Shown in pieces: positions 44,701 through 53,500 of a stretch of 64,000 nucleotides of DNA. The translations under genes and the position numbers were made by a program. Position 1 is the first letter of the stretch. The number at the start of each line of letters is the position of its first letter. The stretch is from CAYUQT01 sp964596165 (GTDB lineage Bacteria > Planctomycetota > Phycisphaerae > UBA1845 > JAFGLZ01): contig CAZQTW010000011.1 in NCBI GenBank assembly GCA_964596165.1, positions 1 to 64,000 of the forward strand, read 5' to 3'. A model generated the notes under the pieces. The model saw nothing but the letters and a program-made list of their open reading frames with translations. It did no database searches and was not told the origin of the DNA.

Positions 44701-45114
44701 CTGACAGGCGTCGGCGGGCAGGTCCACGTCTTCAGCGTAGTGCGTCAGCCGCTCGTCGGGGATCTGCTGCAGAACGGTGTTGCCCTTACGGCAACACGCC
44801 CGGCTTGCGGCCGTATGCCGCTTCAACTTCATCCCGTTGGATGAACTACGAGCTATCCGGAGCGTGAATGTCGTATTGGCCCCCATGTGCGACAGGTCGA
44901 AGTGTAGTGTCCGCCTCTCTCGTTTTTCCTTGGGACAGCCGACGAGGAGGCACTCCAGCCACCGTGGAAGGCCGCAGCCGGACAGCAGGGGCGAAGCGCT
45001 TGCCGTAAGGCCCGTTGCCGCCGTCGTCTTGAGGAAGGTGCGACGGGTATGACTCTTGCCTCTGTCTTGCCTTCCTCGGTCCATACGGGTTCTCCTGCGC
45101 CGTCCAAGATTCAT
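41761..45114 (-). CDS. Large Tat-exported lipoprotein with internal hydrophobic helices and NHL-like end
   Basis: 1117 residues. The leader has the Tat motif HTRRTFLKTTA (Arg24-Arg25) and the lipobox LLSGC (Cys47), so export in folded form and lipid anchoring are predicted. The middle region (about 490-620) has several hydrophobic stretches (WTLVLNIGIPTLLLSLGVGL, VIIDVANVIVSLVIMKIPAL), unusual for an exported lipoprotein and reminiscent of pore-forming toxins or colicin-like helices. The C-terminal 200 residues are NHL/beta-propeller-like (VAISVTPDGTIVVLEAGNNR). Cysteine-rich parts (SGCGYVQMP) are present. No catalytic motif is identified. It lies upstream of the pentapeptide lipoprotein, 187 bases apart with the relic tail between. 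Confidence 0.7.
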   Translation of the reverse strand: MNLGRRRRTRMDRGRQDRGKSHTRRTFLKTTAATGLTASASPLLSGCGLPRWLECLLVGCPKEKRERRTLHFDLSHMGANTTFTLRIARSSSNGMKLKRHTAASRACCRKGNTVLQQIPDERLTHYAEDVDLPADACQHWYVSMQIETDTGPVEAVVMTSIHIPSYAWRHAAQRRRAKVESGLLTHALSESSHTFLRTYGVQLPEGVRSGQDIEATAQVLTWINDINTWIAAGKSLVFHHPDIMNLDPKIAALVDPAIEVAPSFTLLVNCIMAQGPAGVSNGYLRIVPSKDPDGNPVIGPDGKPVYEQVPSDQTNERLGDTIDEVKALIFDDADFQDQQWHPADGFTMVGPDGVAPGLEAPAAATNYALHDAVGSRVHGIRYYDFQVTDAASRAVRLTVDNLYLRCAAAWAQYLDADGNVLPLANPGEHDIASRNSQYLDDVNSNSTIMGIPLTGDLLEKTKLNITLPADATSARIIFGSLGVGGGAFSEEAANPSAWTLVLNIGIPTLLLSLGVGLQSSKWISDLLKDPDIKWAIAGILFPIITGGEAIHAYFSGSIRPVIIDVANVIVSLVIMKIPALLARILAYATAEELVQAIPFVGWAVKALSIGATVSQIGQTVGEVLASPAIFDNTLSATMNTQVTIKHDPKDTHFPLVARKYVVRALYGKKTTRYYCGKLTGTTSADIVVNFTNVPEGGTVQIETWFLSDDDWIAGYGGVLDNTGKVGPIPNTPESAGAVTVTITENQVPLTKNTKYSHYQKLTYAGGAHHWSATSAPTATRGDLDCASNTGLCSLVNLTVSQLTGMLGYGFLGGGQTHTCDNTGGATLLYTLRNISLNNPPDDGLKTSGCGYVQMPAMAYDLMGPASGRGKNFFIDARNGDYHVRSIVLDKTTPMDTHQIRSWGRFSQVMNAVAVHPAGYIVGVNTSSHKMEIIKLEDEPKPDDTSVMSTLKAGPGTRVGLLNSPVAISVTPDGTIVVLEAGNNRIQAFDVTGNAVAYFADKTSSTMPLKDPPNTAVYLDMKVEAAGYLYVLGYTGTGLQPADYFLDVYKPDGVWLSRTEGVPAARIAVDYWRTVYSLNYESFVGPNGLTEPSLSQWTPSTPGSDAPNTIVNPSICGS

Positions 45115-45514
45115 ACCGTCGCTCCTGAATGGGGTACCCAGTGACGTGGAAACAAGCGGCGACCGAGCCCACCATATGGCACTCTATCGGACGTTCATGC
45201 GGTCGGCTTAACCAATCCGTGACCGAGCAGACCTTAAGGGGACCAACCAACAGGGCTTACATACGTTCCAGCCCATGCCGGGGTGCCTCGGGGCCATCGC
45301 AAAGGGCGCTCAAGGGTCCAAGCCATTCTGCCGGCGGACGGTTGGGATCTCCGCCCTATTCCGCTAGTATGGTCTTGCGTGGGTCGAGCCGGAGATTCGG
45401 TCATAACAGATGTCGCCGGCCTCAGCAGGTGCGCTGCGCTCCTTTCACACCCGACAAGGGGGAACCTTTCCGCTGGTGCATCGCTCGGTCCGTGATGAGA
45501 GGACAAACGCATCG
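45115..45514. other. Intergenic region before the next gene
   Basis: About 400 bases between divergent genes. It must contain both promoters, but no convincing promoter pair or palindrome stands out. The frame of the downstream gene is open back to 45410 with no coding bias in the extra part. Confidence 0.4.
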
Positions 45515-46666
45515 ATGGCACACAAGACCTGCTCTCAACGGCGAGGAAACGCCTCGACAACGGTCATCGCCATGGTGATCGCGCTCGCCGTCGGTCCGGT
45601 CACCGAGCCTCGCACGCTCCGGGGATGTACCGTCCCGGTGTTCCACTATGCCCTGCAACACTGGCCCCCGGAAGACTACGATGTGTTCGTCTTCCACCGG
45701 GGACCGCTCAGCCCCTCCGACGCCCGGGCCGTCGATCGGCTAACCGACGCAAGTCGGTCCGATGCCTCGCCGGCCAACTGCCGGGTTCACCGAGTGAACG
45801 TGGACGCCATCAAAGCCGGTCCGGTTCGGACCATCTGGAATCGTCACAAAAACGGTGAGCTGCCGCGCGTCGTCGTTCGATACCCTCGACAGGACGGCCG
45901 TTCGCCCGACGTATGGGCGGCCAAGCTCAACGCGCAGACCGTTGAACGCATTCTCCGTTCGCCGGCACGCCGGCAGATCGTCGAGCGGCTGGCGACCGAT
46001 GCTGCAGCCGTCTGGGTCCTCCTGGAATCGGGGAGCCCGGCCGACGACAAGGGTGCCGACCTCACGCTCCAAAAAGAGCTTGATAAAAACGGCCGGCGAC
46101 TCAGCAAACCGACCCCAACCACGGCGCCCGCCGCTCAGAACGAACCGACCGACTCGGCCGTCGTCCCCGGTCCCGTGACCTTCTCGGTGGTTCGCGTCCG
46201 ACGCGATGACCCCGCCGAGGAGGTCTTTGTGGAAATGCTGCTCGGCAGCGAGCCGGATCTGAGAACGTTTCGAAAACCGATGGCCTTCCCCGTATTCGGA
46301 AGAGGACGGCTGCTACATGCGCTGGTGGGAAAGGGACTCTCGCCGGCCATGATCGCCGAGACCTGCGAATTCGTCGTGGGCCCGTGCCCCTGCCAGGTCA
46401 AGGACCTCAATCCGGGAGTAGACCTCCTGATGTGCGCCGACTGGGACCGGGCGGCGGCGAAACGGAACATCGCGGCCTCGGAAATGCCTTTCACGCTCCG
46501 CACAACCACAGACAATCCCGGTCGCTTGGGGCAAGGAGGCCCGATGAGCTCAACCTCCGGACCTGTGGCTCGAAGCGTGGCATTCACGTTGGGCATTCTG
46601 TCCGTGGCGATCTTGGGAACGGCGACGGTGATATGGCGGCGTTCGAGCCGAGCCGGGCAAGGCTGA
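45515..46666 (+). CDS. Exported protein with C-terminal transmembrane anchor, unknown function
   Basis: The start at 45515 (MAHKTCSQRRGNASTTVIAM) is preferred because a Sec-like leader begins there. 383 residues. The mature part begins CTVPVFHYALQHWPPEDYDV, a motif found near the start of several planctomycete proteins of unknown role. A hydrophilic middle holds CEFVVGPCPCQVKDLNPGVD, possibly a disulphide-linked loop. The C-terminus has one membrane helix (VAFTLGILSVAILGTATVIW) and a basic tail. It ends only 4 bases before the PQQ protein and is surely co-transcribed with it, so it may serve as its membrane partner. Confidence 0.65.
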   Translation: MAHKTCSQRRGNASTTVIAMVIALAVGPVTEPRTLRGCTVPVFHYALQHWPPEDYDVFVFHRGPLSPSDARAVDRLTDASRSDASPANCRVHRVNVDAIKAGPVRTIWNRHKNGELPRVVVRYPRQDGRSPDVWAAKLNAQTVERILRSPARRQIVERLATDAAAVWVLLESGSPADDKGADLTLQKELDKNGRRLSKPTPTTAPAAQNEPTDSAVVPGPVTFSVVRVRRDDPAEEVFVEMLLGSEPDLRTFRKPMAFPVFGRGRLLHALVGKGLSPAMIAETCEFVVGPCPCQVKDLNPGVDLLMCADWDRAAAKRNIAASEMPFTLRTTTDNPGRLGQGGPMSSTSGPVARSVAFTLGILSVAILGTATVIWRRSSRAGQG

Positions 46667-46676
46667 GGGAATGGCA

Positions 46677-49600
46677 ATGCGGATGCGGCGCGGTGTTGGG
46701 GTGGCCTTGGTTCTTGCCGGTTCGGCGGTGTCTGCCGGCACGCCCGAGGCGGACTGGCCCATGTGGCGATACGACGCCAAGCGGAGCGCCGCAAGCCCAC
46801 ACGCCCTGCCTCGCGAGCTGGAGGTGCAATGGATCCTGCAATGGCCGCCGCTCCGGGTGGCCTGGCCCGATGAACCGCGAATGACCTTCGACGCCGGATA
46901 CCTGCCGATTGTCTCGGGCAAAACGCTGTTCATCGGCTCGTCGCACAACGACAGCCTGACGGCCGTCGACACCGACACAGGACGAGAACGTTGGCGCTTC
47001 TACGCTCAAGGACCGATCCGACTGGCCCCGGTCGCATGGCGCGGCAAGGTCTACTTCGCGTGCGATGATGGGTACCTGTACTGTCTGGACGCCCTGACGG
47101 GAGAGGTCCGATGGAAGATCCGCGGCGGGCCGACGGAGCGCAGACTGCTCGGCAACGAGCGCCTCATTTCCGCATGGCCTGCCAGGGGCGGCCCCGTGGT
47201 CGCCGACGGCGTCGTGTACTTCGCCGCCGGCATCTGGCCGTTCATGGGCATCTTCATCTATGCCCTCGACGCCGAGTCGGGCAAGGAGATCTGGGTGAAC
47301 GACGCCGTCGGCTCGATCTACATCAATCAGCCGCACAACAGCCCCGCGTTTGCCGGACCCGCCCCACAAGGACACATGGCCTTGGCCGGCGACCGGCTGC
47401 TCGTATCGGGCGGACGCAGCGTCCCCGCCTGCCTCGATCGGCGGACCGGCACCCTGGCGTACTACCAGCTCGCCAAATACGGCAAGCAGGGCGCACATCT
47501 GGTCGGCATCGAGGGCGAGTACTTCGCCAACGACGAATGGTTCTACAGCCTCACGACCGGCGACGGACTCGGCACCCTCAGCGGCGAACCGGTGCTTTCC
47601 GAGGGGGTAGCCTACACGGCGAGCGGCGGCCTCCTCCGCGCCTTTGACCTCGCCCATCCCAAGCGTCTGAAAGCCGACGACAAGGCCCAACGAAAGCAAG
47701 GGCCCGTCATGGCCTTGTCCACCGTGTGGGAAAGACCCTCCGACAAGGAGGCCAAGGTATTCATAAAGGCCGGTCCCCGGCTGTATGGAGGGAATCCGGA
47801 CGCCGTGTGGGCAGTCGATGTGCCACCCTCGGGCGGCCAGCCCAAGGTCTCCTGGCAGGCCAGGATCTCCGGAACGCCCCACGACATGCTCGCCGCCGAC
47901 GGGAAGCTCTTCGTGGTTACCCGCCAGGGCCGGATCTATTGCTTCGGGGCCAAGGCCGCCGGAGCGCCCCCGGCCGTCGGAACCCTCGCCCCCGCAGCGA
48001 CCCCCCGAGACAGTCCCCCCACGAAGGCACCGACCACGATCACCACGATTCCCGACCGCTGGGAGAAGACCGCCGAATCAATCCTCAAGGCGCGGGACGT
48101 TCGTCAAGGATACGCCTTCGTGCTGGGGGTGGGGTCGGGTCGGCTGCTGGAATCGCTCGCCCGACGCTCGGAGTTGTGCCTGATCGGACTGGACCCCTCC
48201 GCAACCAAGGTCAATGCGCTCAGGCGTCGGTTTGATGCGGCCGGCTTGTATGCAAGTCGTATAGCGCTGCTTGTGGGCGACGTCCGATCGATTCCCTTGC
48301 CGCCCTACCTGGCCGACCTGATCGTTTCCGAGGACCTGCCGGCAGGACTCCCGGCATCAGACCACACGTCCGTCGAGCGGCTTTTCGATTCGCTGCGCCC
48401 GTACGGAGGCATGGCCTGTCTGCCCGTGCCACCCGATACGCGCGAAGCCTTTGCCTCTTCCGTGGCTCAGGCCAAGCTCGAGAACGCCCGGATCGGCGAA
48501 CTCAACGAATGGCTGACGCTGACCCGGACCGGCGCATTGCCGGGGGCGGCCAATTGGACCCATCTGTACGCCGATGCGGCCAACACATGCGTCTCCGCGG
48601 ATCGCCGGGTAAAGACCCCCCTCGGCCTGCTGTGGTTCGGGGGGGTATCCAATGTGAAGATCCTACCCAGGCACGGTCACGGCCCGTCCGAACTGGTGAT
48701 CGACGGGCGCCTGTTTATCGAAGGACCGGATATCCTCCGCGCAATCGACATCTATACGGGACGTCGGCTTTGGGAAGCCGAGTTGCCCGGCCTGGGAAAG
48801 GCGTACGACCACACCGTCCATCAGCCGGGCGCAAGCGCCGTGGGCAGCAACTACGCCGCGACCGCCGACGGCGTTTACGTCGCCTACGGTGAGAGCTGCG
48901 TGCGCCTGGATCCGGCCTCGGGTCGTCGGGTCGCGGAGTTCAAACTGCCCAAGGAGGACAAGGACGCCACGCAGCCGATCTGGGGCTGTCCGCGCATCTC
49001 AGGGGACCTCCTTGTGGCAACCGCGTCACCGATTAGCCTCAGTCAAGGCGCCCAACCCGGTCGGCCCATGACCTGGGATGGAACGTCGAGCAAGCGTCTT
49101 GTCGTGCTGAACCGTCACAGCGGAAAGGTCCTGTGGACATTCACCGCCGAGAACTCGATCAGGCACAATGCGATCTGCGCGGGGGCGGGAAAGGTCTTCT
49201 TCGTCGATGGACACCCCGAGGCCGTCGTCCAGAGCCTGCGACGAAGGGGCCAAACGCCCTCGGGAAAACCCGCCCTGCAGGCCCTCGATCTCCAAACCGG
49301 CTCGAAGCGTTGGACCCGGACCGAGAACGTCTTTGGAACGTGGCTGAGCTACTCCGAGCCGCACGACGTCCTCCTCCAGGCAGGCCGCGCGTCACGCGAC
49401 ATGCTGCCCGATGAGCCGTCCAATCGGATGATCGCCTGCCGGGGCAGCGACGGCTCCGTCCTCTGGGACAAGCGGACCTCATACCAGGGACCGTGCATGA
49501 TCCACGGCAAAACGATCATCACGCAAGGCACGGCATTGGACCTCCTCACCGGCGAGCCGAAGATGCGACCCAGCCCGATTACGGGTGAAGAGATGCCCTG

Positions 49601-50411
49601 GAGGTTCAGCCGAACCCACGGCTGCGGGACGGCCATCGGCAGCGAGCACCTGCTGACGTTCCGGTCGGCGGCGGCGGGATACTGCGACCTGACCGGCGAG
49701 TCGGGGACCGGAAACCTCGGCGGCTTCCGGTCAGGCTGCACCTCCAACCTCGTCGCCGCCGGTGGGCTGCTGAATGCCCCCGACTACACGAAGAGCTGCA
49801 TCTGCAGCTACCAAAACCAGTGCTCGCTCGCGCTGGTCCACATGCCCGAGATCGAAACGTGGTCGTTCAACGATATCGCCCTGGGTGACCAGCCCGTCCG
49901 GCGGATGGGCATCAACCTGGGCGCCCCGGGCGATCGGATGGCCGGCGACGGCGTACTCTGGCTGGAGTACCCAAGGGTCGGTGGTCCGTCGCCACTCGTC
50001 ACGATCGCACACGAGCCGGGTCAGCCGAAATGGTTCTGCCGCCATTCGTCGCGGATTCAGGGCAACGAGTATACGTGGGTCGCCGCCTCGGGCGCCATCG
50101 GGCTCACATCCCTCAGAATTCAACTCGCCGAGGAGAAAACGGCGCCGCGACGCTATCGCGTCCGGCTGGTCTTCTGCGAGCCGGAAGCCGTCGATCCCGG
50201 CCGGCGCCTGTTCGACGTCGCGGTCCAGGGCCGGACGGTTCTTACGGACCTCGACGTCGCCCGCGAGGCGAGGGGACCCATGCGCCCGCTCATCAAGACG
50301 ATCCAGGACGTGAACGTCACGGACGCGCTGGTGATTGCGCTGACGCCGAAACCGAACGCCCCGCTGCGCGAAACGGTTCTCTCGGGCGTCGAAACCGTTC
50401 AGGTGGAGTAG
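46677..50411 (+). CDS. Exported PQQ-like propeller / methyltransferase-like / propeller / malectin chimera
   Basis: GAGGGA ends directly before ATG 46671, so the ATG at 46677 (MRMRRGVGVA), 6 bases later, is the better start. 1244 residues with a Sec leader. Order: a PQQ-type beta-propeller with blades such as SLTAVDTDTGRERWRFYAQG and YCLDALTGEVRWKI; at about 455-620 a Rossmann domain with class I methyltransferase motifs (VLGVGSGRLLESLA, LIGLDPSATKVNAL, VGDVRSIPLPPYLADLIVSE); a second propeller (LLWFGG, DIYTGRRLWEAELPGLGKAY); and a malectin-like end with RYRVRLVFCEPEAVDPG and GRRLFDVAVQGRTVL. A methyltransferase fold outside the cytoplasm is odd because SAM is not available there. It may be a structural or binding module. 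Confidence 0.8.
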   Translation: MRMRRGVGVALVLAGSAVSAGTPEADWPMWRYDAKRSAASPHALPRELEVQWILQWPPLRVAWPDEPRMTFDAGYLPIVSGKTLFIGSSHNDSLTAVDTDTGRERWRFYAQGPIRLAPVAWRGKVYFACDDGYLYCLDALTGEVRWKIRGGPTERRLLGNERLISAWPARGGPVVADGVVYFAAGIWPFMGIFIYALDAESGKEIWVNDAVGSIYINQPHNSPAFAGPAPQGHMALAGDRLLVSGGRSVPACLDRRTGTLAYYQLAKYGKQGAHLVGIEGEYFANDEWFYSLTTGDGLGTLSGEPVLSEGVAYTASGGLLRAFDLAHPKRLKADDKAQRKQGPVMALSTVWERPSDKEAKVFIKAGPRLYGGNPDAVWAVDVPPSGGQPKVSWQARISGTPHDMLAADGKLFVVTRQGRIYCFGAKAAGAPPAVGTLAPAATPRDSPPTKAPTTITTIPDRWEKTAESILKARDVRQGYAFVLGVGSGRLLESLARRSELCLIGLDPSATKVNALRRRFDAAGLYASRIALLVGDVRSIPLPPYLADLIVSEDLPAGLPASDHTSVERLFDSLRPYGGMACLPVPPDTREAFASSVAQAKLENARIGELNEWLTLTRTGALPGAANWTHLYADAANTCVSADRRVKTPLGLLWFGGVSNVKILPRHGHGPSELVIDGRLFIEGPDILRAIDIYTGRRLWEAELPGLGKAYDHTVHQPGASAVGSNYAATADGVYVAYGESCVRLDPASGRRVAEFKLPKEDKDATQPIWGCPRISGDLLVATASPISLSQGAQPGRPMTWDGTSSKRLVVLNRHSGKVLWTFTAENSIRHNAICAGAGKVFFVDGHPEAVVQSLRRRGQTPSGKPALQALDLQTGSKRWTRTENVFGTWLSYSEPHDVLLQAGRASRDMLPDEPSNRMIACRGSDGSVLWDKRTSYQGPCMIHGKTIITQGTALDLLTGEPKMRPSPITGEEMPWRFSRTHGCGTAIGSEHLLTFRSAAAGYCDLTGESGTGNLGGFRSGCTSNLVAAGGLLNAPDYTKSCICSYQNQCSLALVHMPEIETWSFNDIALGDQPVRRMGINLGAPGDRMAGDGVLWLEYPRVGGPSPLVTIAHEPGQPKWFCRHSSRIQGNEYTWVAASGAIGLTSLRIQLAEEKTAPRRYRVRLVFCEPEAVDPGRRLFDVAVQGRTVLTDLDVAREARGPMRPLIKTIQDVNVTDALVIALTPKPNAPLRETVLSGVETVQVE

Positions 50412-50578
50412 ACCCGAATCCGGCGGCGTCAAGACCTCTTGCCGAACCCCTATTCGTTCGACCGGAAGCCTGTCCAGGTCCGGAACCCGCGACGCACCTT
50501 GCAGTGATCCCGCACATCGAGATACGATCGTCGAAAGGTCAAGATGCGTCTGTCGGTCTTGCCTCGGAGGGTCACTCC

Positions 50579-53500
50579 ATGCGGCCCAGTCAGCGCCTCG
50601 TGCGGGGAGTGTGCGCCGTCGCCTTCTGGGCGGCCGCAGCGGGACCCTCAAGGACAGCACAGACCGGCAACGACTCCGATCGGCCCCAGCCGGTACGGAT
50701 CAATAAGCCCCTCCTCGCCGCCTGGAGCTTCGACGAGTCGTTCGGCGGAACCTGTCGCGACACGAGCGGAAACAAGCGCGACGCGGTCCCGGAACGAACG
50801 CCACCGGCCGCACTGGAACGCGTCAATGGCCTGTTCGGCAAGGCCGTTCGCCTCACCGGCCATTACATGCTCCGCGTCTCCGATCAGCCGGCATTCGGCG
50901 AGCTGACGAAGATTTCTTTCAGCGTCTGGGCGGCGCCCTCCGACCTCAGCGGCTACCGCGAACTCTTCCGAAAGGAAGACGGCGAGAACCGCATCCTCTT
51001 CTCATTCCAGGAAGACGGAAAGATCCTCTCGCTCGGGCTGAACGTCGGCGGCTACGTGGAGTGCGACGCCCCAATCGACCCGGCCCGCGTGCTCGACGGC
51101 GGCTGGCACCACGGTGCGGCCACGTTCGACGGCGAGGCCTTTCGGGTCTATCTCGACGGCAAACAAGTCGGCGAACTGAAACGCCCCGGCGCAATTACAT
51201 CGGGCGGGGCAGCGCCGCCCTGCATCGGTTCGACCAACGGCGGTGAATGCTTCCAAGGCCTGATGGACGACCTCCGGATATACGCCGACGCCCTGACGGC
51301 CCAGGAAATCGCGCTCCTCTACCGCGGCGGTATCCAGTCCGTGGAGCAGTCCAACCGTGAACTCGACAAGGTCGTCCGGGCCATCTACATGCCGGGAAAG
51401 ACGTTCGCCGAGACACTCGCCGGCACGCGAAAAAACATCCTCGAAAAGGGAATCAAACTGAATCGCGACCTGGCCGGCCTCGTGATGACCAGGCTACACG
51501 CACGCTTCCCGAAGGACTGCGAAGACTTCACCACCTGGACCGGCACCAACCCGCTCGATTACCTGGCGACCGATAACGCCGACATCTTGATGAACCGTAC
51601 CGCGCGGCTCGCGGACCTCCTCCTCGAATACAAGCCGCTCACCGAACGGCAGTGGAAAAAGCAGACACCGGAGGAGCTCCGCAAGTGGAAAGAGGCCGAC
51701 GCCCTCGTCATGCGGTTGGAGAGCCTCAAGGCCAAAGGCGACGCCGCCCGATTCCTGCCGGAGTGGATCGATCTGTGCCTCCAGATGGGACAGCGAATCC
51801 AATTTCGCCCGGTCAAACACGAGCCCGTTGCGCCCTATGTCGCACCTTCAACCCCGCTCACGCGCCGCCTGTCGGCCGCGGAGGGGCGCGACGCCCTCGA
51901 ACGAGACTGGCTGCATCAGGCCGACGGCAAGCCCACGCCGGACCGGATCAAGCAAGAGATTCGCTGGACTCGCCGGCTTGCCGAGCGGATAACCACCCAA
52001 CACCAGGCCCGGGTCGACTTTGCCCCGGAGCTCGCGGCTCTGGCCGAGCTGGAAAGCACCATGTCGTCAGACGCCGGTGGCACGCGGGCATCTTGCCCGC
52101 CGGCCTCCGTGAGTGGGTCCACGACCACTCCGTCGATTTCAGCGCGCGGGACGCCCGCGCCCCAATCGGATCTCTACTTCAAGGTCCGCGAAATCAAGCG
52201 GCGGATCATGTTCCGCAACCCCGTGGTCGATTTCGACAAGGTGCTGCTCGTCGACATGCCGTACCCGCAAGGCTCCGAGTGGCAACATGAGACGCGCCAT
52301 CGTCTGGGCTACATGGCCGTTCCCGGCGGACGGCTGCTTATCCTCGACGGCCTCTCGCCGGACGGCAAGCCGACGCAACTCATGCCCCAGCACCCCCTTC
52401 ACGGAACGTTCTGGCGACCCGACCTGTCGTTCGACGGCAAGCGGGTCGTGTTTTGCTTCAAACCGCACAACGAAAAATCGTTCCACCTCTACGAGATCCG
52501 CGTCGACGGCACCGGCTTGGTCCAACTGACCGACGGGCCGTATGACGACCTCGATCCGATCTACCTGCCGGACGGCCACATCCTCTTCTCGACGACCCGC
52601 GCACACACCTACGTCCGTTGCATGCCGCCCACCAATGCCTACGTCCTGGCCCGCTGCGACGCCGACGGCAAAAACATCTACTTCGTCTCAACAAACAACG
52701 AGCCCGACTACCTGCCGTCGGTCATGAACGACGGCCGCGTCATCTACACGCGATGGGAATACACCGATAAGCCGCTCTGGCGGGCGCAGAAGCTGTGGAC
52801 CATGAACCCCGACGGCACCGGACTCTACATGTACTGGGGCAACCAAAGCGTCTGGCCGGACCTCATGAAAGACGCTCGCAGCATCCCGGGCAGCCGCCGC
52901 GTGATGTTCACCGGTAGCGCCCACCACAACTGGTTCAGCGGCTCGGTGGGCATCATCGATCCGCACCGCGGCTACAACTTCCCCAACGGCATCACCAAGG
53001 TCACCGCCGATGTCCCCTGGCCCGAGTGCGGCAACGGACCGACCGACCCGATCGAATCGCCGAACTATCACCGCAGCGGTTACTATCCGGCTTACTACTC
53101 GCCGTATCCGCTCAGCGAACAGGACTTCATCGTGTCGGCCGATCGCGGCGGCAAGTTCCTCCTCTATCTCATGGACGTCGACGGCAACCGAGAGCTCATC
53201 TACGAGGGCGCCAACAACGTCTTCCACGCCCAGCCGCTCAAGGCTCGGCCAACCCCGCCGATCATCCCCGACCGGGTCGTCTGGCCGCGACGCGAGGAGC
53301 GACAAACCCCCAAGGACGGCATCATCTACAGCGCCAACGTGTATTACGGCGCCCCCGAGGAACTGAAAGGCATGGCCAGGTACCTCCGTGTGCTCCACAT
53401 CGATCCGAAGACCTACACCTACTGGTACAAGCGGCCATACATCTCGACCGGCCCGGTCGTCTCAGCCGTTCAGTCCGAAGGGGTAAAGAGAATCCTGGGA

